Notes under the pieces: generated by a model
Databases searched by the model: none
What the model was told of the DNA's origin: nothing
Seen by the model: only the letters and a program-made list of their open reading frames with translations
Program-made: the position numbers and the translations under genes
Assembly: GCF_000516515.1 (NCBI RefSeq)
Contig: NZ_KI911784.1
Span: forward strand, 1,582,881-1,646,880
DNA length: 64,000 bases
Origin: Chloroflexus sp. Y-396-1
GTDB taxonomy: Bacteria; Chloroflexota; Chloroflexia; Chloroflexales; Chloroflexaceae
Direction: 5' to 3'
Shown here: positions 46,260 through 54,669 of the stretch, in pieces
Numbering within the stretch: position 1 is the stretch's first letter
How the letters are laid out: each line of letters opens with the position of its first letter

Positions 46260-48264
46260 CGATCTGGTACACTGGTTAACCAACGCCGGAAGTGTGGCGT
46301 ACAGTTTTGCACTGGCGTTGACCCCTGATGAACGGACAGCCCAGCGTCTGCTGCAACTGTGGGTGCGCACACTCCGCGAACAGCCACCTGCGGTCTGGCG
46401 TGACGACGAGCTGATTACCCGTCTCTACCGGCTCGCATTCAGCAAATACGCCGATCAACCGCGTGAGCGCCGTCCGGCGCCACCAACGGCACCGATCCTG
46501 GGGCCACTACGGACACTGCCACTCGATCAGCGGATGGCAGTGCTGGCGTACAGTTTACTCAGCGCCGATTATGCCCGACTCGCCGCAATGCTGAATACCA
46601 GTCCTGATAATGCACTGGTGACATTCCAACAAGCGATCACGGCATTGGCCCCTGCCCTCGGTCACCATCTCACGCAGCAAATCCAGAGTGATGCGTGCGT
46701 CACCGTTCGGCAGGCGCTGATCAACCCGACACAGCACCTGCAACTGTTCGAGACCGTCCGCCGCCACCTCAGCACCTGTACTCACTGTCGGCTCTTTGAT
46801 CGCGAATGGCAGGCGGTAACTCACGAGCTGACAGCGATCCTCCGCCGAATACGGGACAATCAGCCGTTGCCGACGCGATTGCTGAATCGTTTGCTGAAAA
46901 GTGCTCCTGCGCCACGGCAACGTTTTGTGCAATGGTCATTGCTGATACCGCCACTTGTCCTGATCATCTTAATCCTGACTCTCATCCTACCGGGATTGCT
47001 TCGCAATCCTCTCACCGTGGTGACAACGGGAGCGGCAGAACCCGGTATAACCGCCGGGGAACTGGTCAATCGTGCGCTGGTTCATGGCGGCATCCCCGAA
47101 CCAGAAGGCCCTCCCATCTGGTACGCTCGCTATCAAACGATCTGGTATTTCAACAATCGCACCATCGCCCCGCTCTTCGCCGAAATCTGGCACGACCGCG
47201 ATAATCCGGCCCGTCATCGCTTACAACTGCGCCACATCGAGGGTGGTGCGCCCTACGAGTTTCAGTTGGGCGATGGAACACGCCGTTTCTACTACGCGCT
47301 CGATGGTTCGTATGCACCAACGTTGTACGGCGATCTGCCAATACGTGCAGCGCCGAATGAGCCGGAGTTGGTGGTGAGTCTGATGTCTGCTGAACAACAG
47401 CAGGCTGCCTTCTTTGCTCGACGCCAGACCGGGCCATGGCGGATTGTGCCATTGTATCTGCAACAGGCAGCAGAGGCCCCTGATCTGCGCTTGCTTGGGC
47501 AACAGCGTATCGGAAACCGTCTGGCCTATATTGTCAGTTTCCGCGGCTTCAGCCCTCTTGATTTACCGGCTGAAGCCGCTGAACCGGTTATGGTCTTGAT
47601 GACCATTGCTGGGCAAGACGGCCGTGTTCTGAGTATCACTGAGCTGGTCGGCCCACCCGGCGGCACGCAGACGAGTCGGGTGGTCTGGCGACTGGTAGAG
47701 TTCAACTGGCTGGTTACCGGTGAACAGATTCGCGATGCGTTCACCTTCGAGCGGGCGTGGAATGGTCGGGCCGAAGCTGAAGGATTAGCGCCCCAACCGC
47801 TCATTGATCCGGGCTGGCCGCTGCTACGCAGAATGAACGTGATCGAATTGGAGCAGATTTCTCGTGTATCAGAGCCGTTCGTCCTGCCAGCGACGATCCC
47901 GGTCGGTATTGAGCAGGCAGTGTTGTTACAGTTGCGTGGTTCCACGATGAACGGTGTGCTGTATACGGGGCGCAACAAACGCCTGATCCTGACCTTCGAC
48001 CGGATACCCGATATTGATTCCACAGTACCCACTGAAGTGATCGATCGCTGGCAGGTACGGATCGAACCGGTACGCGGCCAGCGCTATCGGGTAGCGATTG
48101 AACCGATTTCTGCGCGTCGCAGCTCTGGCCCGCGTATTGCCATCGATGCCCAGGGTTTCACCACTGATGAACTTCGAGCAATAATTGCCTCCTTACAGCC
48201 GGTCTATCAGATTGATCTTACCACGCAACAGGCATTTTTCGTCCCGACCGCTACAGTACGTTAG
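46252..48264 (+). CDS. Fusion of ECF-sigma-like region, zinc anti-sigma motif, TM helix and external domain
   Basis: 670 aa. Residues about 1-80 resemble a degenerate sigma region 2 (SVAYSFALALTPDERTAQRL, LITRLYRLAFSKYADQPRER). About 85-140 resemble region 4 (LPLDQRMAVLAYSLLSADYA, RLAAMLNTSPDNALVTFQQA). Then comes HLSTCTHC, an HxxxCxxC zinc anti-sigma motif, at about 175. One TM helix lies at about 225-250 (SLLIPPLVLIILILTLILPG). The external part (about 260-670) has no domain I can name. Sigma and anti-sigma parts in one polypeptide are unusual. The overlapping 66-aa gene upstream may be a partner. Confidence 0.65.
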   Translation: MSNDLVHWLTNAGSVAYSFALALTPDERTAQRLLQLWVRTLREQPPAVWRDDELITRLYRLAFSKYADQPRERRPAPPTAPILGPLRTLPLDQRMAVLAYSLLSADYARLAAMLNTSPDNALVTFQQAITALAPALGHHLTQQIQSDACVTVRQALINPTQHLQLFETVRRHLSTCTHCRLFDREWQAVTHELTAILRRIRDNQPLPTRLLNRLLKSAPAPRQRFVQWSLLIPPLVLIILILTLILPGLLRNPLTVVTTGAAEPGITAGELVNRALVHGGIPEPEGPPIWYARYQTIWYFNNRTIAPLFAEIWHDRDNPARHRLQLRHIEGGAPYEFQLGDGTRRFYYALDGSYAPTLYGDLPIRAAPNEPELVVSLMSAEQQQAAFFARRQTGPWRIVPLYLQQAAEAPDLRLLGQQRIGNRLAYIVSFRGFSPLDLPAEAAEPVMVLMTIAGQDGRVLSITELVGPPGGTQTSRVVWRLVEFNWLVTGEQIRDAFTFERAWNGRAEAEGLAPQPLIDPGWPLLRRMNVIELEQISRVSEPFVLPATIPVGIEQAVLLQLRGSTMNGVLYTGRNKRLILTFDRIPDIDSTVPTEVIDRWQVRIEPVRGQRYRVAIEPISARRSSGPRIAIDAQGFTTDELRAIIASLQPVYQIDLTTQQAFFVPTATVR

Positions 48265-48269
48265 TGGTT

Positions 48270-48345
48270 AGAGACTGACCGAAATATCCTCTCGTAGAAG
48301 AAGAGCGGTCGCAGCACAGCGGCGCCGTGCCCGTCCATCGGGATG
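48270..48345. repeat. Remnant of MITE-like element B
   Basis: The stretch AGACTGACCGAAATATCC... with TCGTAGAAGAAGAGCGGT and CAGCGGCGCCGTGCCCGT closely follows the left two-thirds of the element at 54099-54221. The right inverted end is missing. Confidence 0.55.
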
Positions 48346-48394
48346 CGCTCGTGGGGAAAAGGGGTCGTCTGTCCTCACCATGTACCTTCCCCGT

Positions 48395-48422
48395 TTGTTC
48401 GTTGCGCAACTCGTGGTATACT
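48395..48422 (+). promoter_or_regulatory. Promoter upstream of the split photolyase genes
   Basis: TTGTTC (48395-48400), a 16-nt spacer and TATACT (48417-48422) preceded by TGG. The leader to ATG 48641 would be about 210 nt and contains no convincing gene. Confidence 0.45.
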
Positions 48423-48640
48423 CGAAGAGAGCAATGATCTCAACCGGAACACTCATCGTAGAGACGCGAAATGCACAGAACGAGTTATGTCGCGTCATAC
48501 CTGTTAGAGTTCAGGTTTTACACAAGAATGTCTGTGGTGAATGATTGAAAGATCGTACCGCGACCGACAGCAGGACAATGCACGATGCTCTCATCGGTGG
48601 TAGAGCAGACTTGTTGGCCGCAGCAGCGTGACTGAAATTC

Positions 48641-49456
48641 ATGCAACTCCGTACCGATTTACAAACTCGTGAAGAACAGGCAGCGTATTTGGCGGAAGCA
48701 CTTGCCGGTCTTTTTGCGGGGCCAGTTCAGCCGTCGCCTATTCGGGGCGGGCGACGGGCAGCGCTTCGTCAGTTGCGTGCGTTTCGTGTTCAGCATTACG
48801 CCCGCACACGTAACGATGTGGTGAATCGTGGAGTTTCCATGCTCTCACCGTATATTCGCCACGGCGTTCTGACGCTGGCCGAAGTGCGCGACTCAATCTT
48901 GAGTCGGTTTGGACACACTCCCGATACGGAAAAGTTTGTCAATGAGCTAGCCTGGCGGGCGTTCTGGCAACTCGTGTATGCTCACCTCGGTGATCGAATT
49001 CATCAGGATATTGAGCCGGCCAAATATCGGACTCGTGTCCCACGTCGTCGTCTCCCATCAGAGGTGATGTCGGCCACGACCGGCCTGGTGTGCATCGACG
49101 AGTCGCTGCGCGAACTGTACACAACCGGTTACATGCACAACCATGCCCGCATGTGGGTGGCCGCGTATCTGCAACACTGGCTAGGTGTAGATTGGCGCGA
49201 GGGCGCCGATCTCTTCTACCGCCATCTGCTCGACGGCGATCCTGCCTCGAATAGCCTGTCGTGGCAATGGGTGGGCAGCACCTTCAGCCACAAACCGTAC
49301 ATTTTCAACCGCCAGAACGTAGAACGCTTCAGCGCCGGAACCTACTGTACGCGCTGCCCACTAGCTCACGATGGTTGCCCATTCGACGACAGTTACGAGA
49401 ACCTGGCCCAACGGCTGTTTGGGGTGTCACTCGCGGAACTGGAGGGACGGCGATGA
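48641..49456 (+). CDS. Cryptochrome/photolyase FAD-binding domain as a separate protein
   Basis: 271 aa, only the helical FAD domain; the usual N-terminal alpha/beta antenna domain is absent. Seen: SMLSPYIRHGVLTLAEV, NELAWRAFWQLVYAHLGD, GYMHNHARMWVAAYLQHWLG and GDPASNSLSWQWVGSTFSHK, which match the FAD-site landmarks of photolyases. The C-terminus has a CxxC and a third Cys (YCTRCPLAHDGCPFD), a possible metal or cluster site. Its stop overlaps the start of the next gene, which encodes an antenna-like domain. The start lacks a strong ribosome-binding site. DNA repair or photoreception is possible. Confidence 0.82.
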   Translation: MQLRTDLQTREEQAAYLAEALAGLFAGPVQPSPIRGGRRAALRQLRAFRVQHYARTRNDVVNRGVSMLSPYIRHGVLTLAEVRDSILSRFGHTPDTEKFVNELAWRAFWQLVYAHLGDRIHQDIEPAKYRTRVPRRRLPSEVMSATTGLVCIDESLRELYTTGYMHNHARMWVAAYLQHWLGVDWREGADLFYRHLLDGDPASNSLSWQWVGSTFSHKPYIFNRQNVERFSAGTYCTRCPLAHDGCPFDDSYENLAQRLFGVSLAELEGRR

Positions 49457-49923
49457 ACGGGGTGATTGTCTGGCTGCACGGTGATAGCCTTAGCCCGACC
49501 GATCCGGCATTGCTGGCAAACCCCGATGCGCCCGCCATATTCGTCTTCGATGAGCCATTTCTGGCGGCGGCTCAGTTGAGCTTTAAGCGGCTCTTTTTCC
49601 TCTACGAATGTGCGCTTGAAGCAATTGCTGATAGGAATGGTAGTATCCGGCGTGGTGTCGTGGTTGATGAAGTGCGAGCATTTGCCGCAGAGCATCAGGC
49701 TTCAACCGTCCACGTAACTGCCAGTGTTGCGCCGCGTTTTCAACAGTATGTAGCTGAACTACAGACCACCGGCCTACAGGTGGTTATTCATCATCCACCG
49801 ACATTCGTCTCGTGGCGTGGCGAACCACCGCGTCGTTTCAGTGCCTTCTGGCGGCGCGTAGCGGAAGAAGCTCTCCGACCGGGGGGTACAGGGCCGGAGC
49901 TGCCGTCAGAAGAGGTGGAGTGA
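49453..49923 (+). CDS. Photolyase-type alpha/beta (antenna) domain as a separate protein
   Basis: 156 aa from ATG 49453, overlapping the previous stop by 4 nt (ATGA). The pattern VIVWLHGDSLSPTDPALL, AIFVFDEPFL, LFFLYECALEAI and HASTVHVTASVAPRF-like segments (AAEHQASTVHVTASVAP) follows the N-terminal domain of photolyases, which binds the light-harvesting cofactor. The usual order in one chain is antenna then FAD domain; here they are two genes in reverse order. Together they could rebuild a photolyase-like complex (inference). Confidence 0.7.
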   Translation: MNGVIVWLHGDSLSPTDPALLANPDAPAIFVFDEPFLAAAQLSFKRLFFLYECALEAIADRNGSIRRGVVVDEVRAFAAEHQASTVHVTASVAPRFQQYVAELQTTGLQVVIHHPPTFVSWRGEPPRRFSAFWRRVAEEALRPGGTGPELPSEEVE

Positions 49924-49926
49924 GCT

Positions 49927-50697
49927 ATGGAATTTCAGGGGAAAGTTGCTATCGTAACCGGCGGCGCCCAAGGTATTGGACGGGCAACTGCGCTGGCATT
50001 AGCGCGTGAGGGGGCCAGTGTAGTGATTGCCGACCGCGACGAGGCGGCCACAGCAGCGTTAGTCGCCGGTATTAATGCCTGGGGTGGTCGGGCGCTAGCA
50101 GTAATCGCTGATGTCAGTGACGAGGCTGATGCCGCCCGGATTGCCAATGAAACGGTATTGGCGTTCGGTGGCATTGATCTGTTAGTGAACAACGCCGGTA
50201 TTCAACAACCGGGCACGATTGAAAGTACGACGTTACAGCTCTGGAACGAGATTATCGCAGTCAATCTCACCGGTGTTTTTCTTGTCTCACGCTTCGTCAT
50301 GCCCGAATTGCGGCGACGGGGTGGCGGCGCGATTGTCAATGTTGCATCAGTCTATGGTTTACGAGCTGAACCAGGTTGGGCAGCCTATTCGGCCTCTAAG
50401 GGTGGGGTGATTGCGCTGACCCGTGCAATGGCAGTTGATGGCGCGACTGATGGGATTAGGGTTAATTGTGTCTGCCCCGGTTTGATAGACACTTCATTGC
50501 TGCGGGCCAACGTAGCACTGATCAATGCCCAACGCCCGGATGAAGCACTGCGCGCCTTTGCCCGCCGTATACCTCTCGGTCGGCTGGGTACGCCAGAGGA
50601 GATTGCTGACATTATTCTCTGTCTGCTCAGTCCGACTGCCGGGTATCTGACCGGCGCCGTCATTACCGCCGACGGTGGATTTGAGGCCCGATTGTAA
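49927..50697 (+). CDS. Short-chain dehydrogenase/reductase
   Basis: 256 aa. Rossmann fold with TGGAQGIGRATALAL, the NNAG motif (LLVNNAGIQQPG) and the Ser-Tyr-Lys catalytic set (NVASVYG, YSASKGG). The C-terminus YLTGAVITADGGFEARL is typical. It resembles 3-oxoacyl-ACP reductase or glucose dehydrogenase-type SDRs; the substrate is not evident. The gene starts 3 nt after the antenna-domain gene, so it is probably in one operon with the photolyase pair. Confidence 0.9.
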   Translation: MEFQGKVAIVTGGAQGIGRATALALAREGASVVIADRDEAATAALVAGINAWGGRALAVIADVSDEADAARIANETVLAFGGIDLLVNNAGIQQPGTIESTTLQLWNEIIAVNLTGVFLVSRFVMPELRRRGGGAIVNVASVYGLRAEPGWAAYSASKGGVIALTRAMAVDGATDGIRVNCVCPGLIDTSLLRANVALINAQRPDEALRAFARRIPLGRLGTPEEIADIILCLLSPTAGYLTGAVITADGGFEARL

Positions 50698-50711
50698 GCA
50701 GGAGATCGTCT

Positions 50712-50975
50712 ATGATCACAGTTACAGTGCGTTTCTTCGCCGGTCACCGCGATATTGTCGGGCGTGCCGAGGCACAATACGCTCTGACTGAGGGAACAAC
50801 GCTGGGTCAGTTATGGGAACAGTTGATAGCCGAATACCCGCGGCTTGCCGGCTACACTGGTAGACTGCTTTTCGCCGTGAATCAGCAGTTTGCGCAACCA
50901 TCAACCGTGTTAGCCAATGGCGATGAAGTCGCCTTCATCCCGCCTGTCAGTGGCGGACGGAGTGATGACGTATGA
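50712..50975 (+). CDS. moaD: MoaD-type molybdopterin synthase small subunit with C-terminal extension
   Basis: 87 aa, beta-grasp fold (MITVTVRFFAGHRDIVG, LFAVNQQFA, VAFIPPVSGG). MoaD must carry a free C-terminal Gly-Gly that is thiocarboxylated to donate sulphur to precursor Z. Here RSDDV follows the Gly-Gly, so a protease would be needed or the protein is inactive in this form. The stop overlaps the moaE start by 4 nt. A GGAG site precedes the ATG. Confidence 0.9.
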   Translation: MITVTVRFFAGHRDIVGRAEAQYALTEGTTLGQLWEQLIAEYPRLAGYTGRLLFAVNQQFAQPSTVLANGDEVAFIPPVSGGRSDDV

Positions 50976-51385
50976 TTGAACCATTTGTAATAACAACTGA
51001 GCCGCTTGATCCGGCGCCATTGGTAGCGGCGGTACAAACACCAGATGATGGCGCTGTAGTAACGTTCAGTGGTGTCGTGCGCAACCAATTCGGTGGCCGT
51101 CCAACAGCATTTCTGGTCTATGAAGCCTATGCCGAGATGGCGGTACCAGTGCTCCGCCAGATTGCCGATGAAGCACGGGCGCGCTGGCCTATCGGGCGTG
51201 TGTGTGTGCATCATCGGGTGGGTCGGTTGGAAATCGGCGAGACAGCAGTCCTGGTAGTCGTTGCCGCGCCGCACCGCGATGCAGCCTTCGCTGCTGCTGC
51301 ATACATTATGGATCGGATCAAAGAAATTGCGCCAATCTGGAAGCAGGAACACTGGGCCGATGGAACCGCCGAGTGGCGTGAGTAA
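50972..51385 (+). CDS. moaE: Molybdopterin synthase catalytic subunit MoaE
   Basis: 137 aa, overlapping moaD (ATGA). It uses thiocarboxylated MoaD to turn cyclic pyranopterin phosphate into molybdopterin. Seen: GAVVTFSGVVRNQFGG, VCVHHRVGRLEIGE, and the catalytic lysine region RIKEIAPIWKQEHW. Confidence 0.95.
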   Translation: MIEPFVITTEPLDPAPLVAAVQTPDDGAVVTFSGVVRNQFGGRPTAFLVYEAYAEMAVPVLRQIADEARARWPIGRVCVHHRVGRLEIGETAVLVVVAAPHRDAAFAAAAYIMDRIKEIAPIWKQEHWADGTAEWRE

Positions 51386-51450
51386 TTGCCGTTTTTCGAC
51401 AAAATACAACTAGCTCAGACGTATCTTCCTCGGAGTTGAACACTTATACT

Positions 51451-52287
51451 ATGCCGGAACTACCTGAAGTCGAGACTGTCGCCCGTTCCCTTGTACCACA
51501 GCTTCAGGGCCGTATCATTGTGAGTTTGGCCAAACTCGACTGGCCGAAAATGATCACGCCGCCTCCTGCCGAATTTACTGCGCTGATCACTGGCCGACGG
51601 ATCGAGACTGTCGGACGGCGAGCGAAGTGGCTTCTTCTCACCCTTGATCGTGGATGGACAATGGCAATCCATCTGCGTATGTCAGGGCACTTGCTGGTTA
51701 CCGAACCGACTGCGGCTCATGAACCGCACGTGCATTTTGCCCTCGAACTTGATAATGGTCGTTGCCTGATCTTCAACGATCAACGCAAATTTGGGCGAGT
51801 TCATCTCCTCGATCAGCAGGGGCTGGCGGCGCTTGATCGATCCCATGGCCCAGAGCCACTGACAGATGATTTCACACCGGACACCCTGGCTCAACAACTG
51901 CAACACCGACGCGCACCGATTAAAACCTTACTCATCGATCAGCACCTGATCGCCGGAATTGGTAACATCTACGCCAATGAAGCCCTTTGGCTTGCCGGTA
52001 TCCATCCGCTGACACCAGGTGCGGCGCTCTCGCCAGAGCAGATCAACCACCTGCATCGCGCCATTCGTGTCGTTCTTCAGGAAGCAATTGCCAACCAGGG
52101 CAGCTCATTACGCAATTATCGCGATAGTTACGGCCAACGCGGCTCGCAACAAGAACATTTTAACGTCTATGACCGGGCAGGTAAACCTTGCCCACGTTGC
52201 CAGACCCTGATCGAGCGGATCGTTGTCGCTCAGCGTAGTACCTACTTTTGCCCGTTATGTCAGCGAGGCATGCAACCGGTAACGTGA
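51451..52287 (+). CDS. mutM: Formamidopyrimidine-DNA glycosylase
   Basis: 278 aa from ATG 51451; the mature protein begins PELPEVETVARSL with the catalytic N-terminal Pro and Glu. It removes 8-oxoguanine and formamidopyrimidines and nicks the DNA. Other residues: Lys in GRRAKWLLL, GIGNIYANEALWLAGIHP and the C-terminal zinc finger CPRC...CPLC. The TTG at 51436 is not the start. Confidence 0.96.
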   Translation: MPELPEVETVARSLVPQLQGRIIVSLAKLDWPKMITPPPAEFTALITGRRIETVGRRAKWLLLTLDRGWTMAIHLRMSGHLLVTEPTAAHEPHVHFALELDNGRCLIFNDQRKFGRVHLLDQQGLAALDRSHGPEPLTDDFTPDTLAQQLQHRRAPIKTLLIDQHLIAGIGNIYANEALWLAGIHPLTPGAALSPEQINHLHRAIRVVLQEAIANQGSSLRNYRDSYGQRGSQQEHFNVYDRAGKPCPRCQTLIERIVVAQRSTYFCPLCQRGMQPVT

Positions 52288-52372
52288 TTATGTACAATAC
52301 ATCTGTATTAAACAGCAACTCAGCACCAGCCTGATAGTATCTCTGGTGCACGACATACAGTGGAGCAATCAA

Positions 52373-53014
52373 GTGCACGAACCAATCCTGCTGGTAGAAG
52401 ACGATCCAATTATCCAGTTATCCCTAACCACCATGCTGCGACGCGATGGCTATGCCGTTGATACTGCCCGTAATCTTGCTGAGGCACGTCAAATGATCGC
52501 TTCGCGGCGACCACGGGTCATCTTGCTCGATCTCGGTCTGCCAGACGGAAGTGGCTTTGAGCTACTGAAATGGCTGACCAAGGAACCGGATCGACCATTG
52601 ATCATTGTCACCACGGCGAATGATACCCCAAAAGCCATCCTCGAGGCCATAGCACTCGGCGCGTTTGATTATCTGACCAAGCCCATCAACAGTGACATCC
52701 TTCGCTACACCATGCAGCGTGCATTGAATTATGATCAGCTTTGGCAACAGGCGCGAAACTGTGAAGAACTACAAAGTGAACTCCAGCAAACACGTCAGAC
52801 CATTCGTGATATGGCTCATCATATTAGCCAAGTCTTAACAGTTATTATGGGTGAAGCGCAACTGGTTCACGAAGAGGTTACCGATCCGACACTACGCGAG
52901 AGTCTCAACCGCATTGTCCGCATGGCCGAGGATGCAGCACAGACCCTCTCGGCGCTCCGTGCGCTGCGTCTTTTAGGGGCACAAGAAAGTAATAGTGAAT
53001 TGTCACATGAATAA
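52373..53014 (+). CDS. Receiver domain fused to a histidine-kinase DHp-like region
   Basis: 213 aa from GTG 52373, preceded by GGAG at 9 nt; an in-frame GTG lies at 52346. The receiver (about 1-120) has VEDD, the phospho-Asp in VILLDLGLPDGSG and Lys in DYLTKPIN. A coiled linker leads to a DHp-like helix pair with an H-box-like sequence DMAHHISQVLTVIMGEAQLV. No HATPase domain follows: the frame ends at 53014. It could be a phosphotransfer or sink protein (inference), or a kinase remnant. Confidence 0.8.
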   Translation: MHEPILLVEDDPIIQLSLTTMLRRDGYAVDTARNLAEARQMIASRRPRVILLDLGLPDGSGFELLKWLTKEPDRPLIIVTTANDTPKAILEAIALGAFDYLTKPINSDILRYTMQRALNYDQLWQQARNCEELQSELQQTRQTIRDMAHHISQVLTVIMGEAQLVHEEVTDPTLRESLNRIVRMAEDAAQTLSALRALRLLGAQESNSELSHE

Positions 53015-53339
53015 TGATCTGTTATCTATGTTGTGTATAGATAAATACCGCTCAAACCTACCCTTGATCTGCGAGGAACGTGAAGACTGCTCGAGAAATA
53101 CCGGCGAAGAACGCCGTCCAGATGCGCAAAACACCCCTCAGCCGACACGGTGGCCTGGGGACGCGAGCTTCTGGCCCGCAGTGACAAGCATGACCGGTGA
53201 GCTGCCGAGCGTGTGGCTGCAAACGACCATTAAAACGGGAAGCTGTCCATCTCTGCACGCACGGCAAATGGGTTGGCAACCTGACGCACTCATTTCACTC
53301 TTCTCCTCGCCGTTACCATTGCCGAGTCGGGAAATAATG
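53015..53339. other. Intergenic gap, no supported gene
   Basis: An ORF at 52995-53378 overlaps this gap but has no family resemblance and no ribosome-binding site. Nothing else is clear apart from the promoter that follows. Confidence 0.4.
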
Positions 53340-53368
53340 TTGAAAATCCCTCGAGGCGTGCATACTAT
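53340..53368 (+). promoter_or_regulatory. Promoter of the HD-domain gene
   Basis: TTGAAA (53340-53345), a 17-nt spacer and TACTAT (53363-53368), 21 nt before the ATG at 53390. Confidence 0.55.
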
Positions 53369-53389
53369 TCAATCTTGAAAGAAAACTCC

Positions 53390-53947
53390 ATGGAACCCTC
53401 TGCGCTGAGTAGCCTGATTCCACGTTTGTTATCTTTGAAACTTCTGCCACGCACCGGCTGGTTGCAACGTGGAGTGCGTGATGCAGAGAGTATTGCCGAT
53501 CACTCATTTGGTGTGGCCGTACTCTGTCTTTTAATCGGTGATCAAATTGAAGGCATTGATCGCGGACGACTCCTCGCAATTGCACTGTTGCATGACCTGG
53601 CCGAGTCGCTGTTAGGTGATTTGCCAGCGTCGGCTACCCGTCTGCTCGGTAGTGAAACCAAGCGCAAGGCTGAACGAGACGGTCTAACGAACCTGATCGG
53701 AAATCTGGCGCGCGCTGATGAATATCTGGCGCTATGGGATGAATACGTCAACGGAACTTCCCGTGAAGCACGGCTGGTCAAGGCAATTGACCGACTGGAA
53801 TTGATGGCGCAAGCGTTAGCCTACGAACGAACCGGTATTCGCGGCCTCGATTCATTCTGGCCGGACCACGACGATTGGGCAGCAGAGTTTCCCCCCGTGG
53901 CTGCATTAGCTTCTTATTTACGGGCCGAACGAAGCCGGTTGATCTAA
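53390..53947 (+). CDS. HD-domain phosphohydrolase, YfbR-like
   Basis: 185 aa from ATG 53390 (MEPSALSSLIPRLL). HD metal motifs: RDAESIADHSFGVAVL, ALLHDLAESLLGDLP, and a distal Asp in LVKAIDRLELM. The layout matches HD_3/YfbR-type 5'-deoxynucleotidases, which dephosphorylate dNMPs; the exact substrate is not proven. It stands alone behind its own promoter. Confidence 0.85.
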   Translation: MEPSALSSLIPRLLSLKLLPRTGWLQRGVRDAESIADHSFGVAVLCLLIGDQIEGIDRGRLLAIALLHDLAESLLGDLPASATRLLGSETKRKAERDGLTNLIGNLARADEYLALWDEYVNGTSREARLVKAIDRLELMAQALAYERTGIRGLDSFWPDHDDWAAEFPPVAALASYLRAERSRLI

Positions 53948-54098
53948 CCACCGTACAAAGGCATAGCATATGCCTGTCCTTATGACCACCCAATCCGCTT
54001 GCTCTCATCGTGTAAAGGGTGTTTGAAAAAAGCTCCTGTCCCCCGCAGGTCGCTGCCCTGCGTTGGGTGATGGGCGGTTCACCCATCGGTTGATGTAT

Positions 54099-54221
54099 TA
54101 AGAGTCTATCCGGAATACCCTTTCGCAGAAGAAGATCGGTTGGGCGCAGCGGCGCTGCGCCCGTACATCGATCAGGTTTCATCTGCTGTACCGTGAGACG
54201 ATTATTCGGATAGACTCTAAG
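54099..54221. mobile_element. MITE-like element B, 123 bp with terminal inverted repeats
   Basis: The left end TAAGAGTCTATCCGGAAT (54099-54116) matches the reverse complement of ATTCGGATAGACTCTAAG (54204-54221) over about 17 bp. A remnant is at 48270-48345, and end-like sequences appear at about 54434 and 11147. No transposase. Confidence 0.65.
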
Positions 54222-54431
54222 AGCATGATCAAAAACCTGGGCTTTTGATGAGTCTCGACAATGGTACGCAATATTAGTGTTTAAGGGAACACTAGCAGAC
54301 AACGCATGCGTCTCCGCAACGCGCTGGAACAGGGTTGCAACGGTTTCAGCGTCTGTGCTGCGGAGCACGCTTGGCGGTCCTCACCTTCCCCCAGCCTCCT
54401 CCCTCTCCCCGTGTGGGAGAGAAAGGGGGAA
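54218..54431. mobile_element. Truncated copy of MITE-like element A abutting element B
   Basis: It starts like the left end of the element at 25267 (TGATCAAAAACCTGG) and stays similar through GTCTCCGCAACGCGCTGGAA and TTTCAGCGTCTGTGCTGCGG to a CT-rich inverted-repeat block. The right terminal repeat is missing; instead an element-B-like end (TTAAGAGCCTATCCGAAA) follows at 54434. Confidence 0.6.
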
Positions 54432-54669
54432 ATTAAGAGCCTATCCGAAATGTCTCATTCTAGAACGTGACAGTCAGCGTTGGACGCCTCTCGCCGTCCT
54501 GATGCGACCGCTGTGGCGTCAGGGTACCCGACGGCCACCGTGCCAGGATGGGAAGCAGCGGTCACTACGCGGGATACCGACGCGATGCACTGCTATCCAG
54601 ACTACACCGGTTGCAGGTTAGAATGGGAATACACGCCTCTACCTGAGCCGCAGATAGGCACTTAGTGCG

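Noticed and set aside
52995-53378. 127-codon ORF after the receiver protein
   Set aside because: No family resemblance or ribosome-binding site, and it overlaps the promoter of the HD gene.
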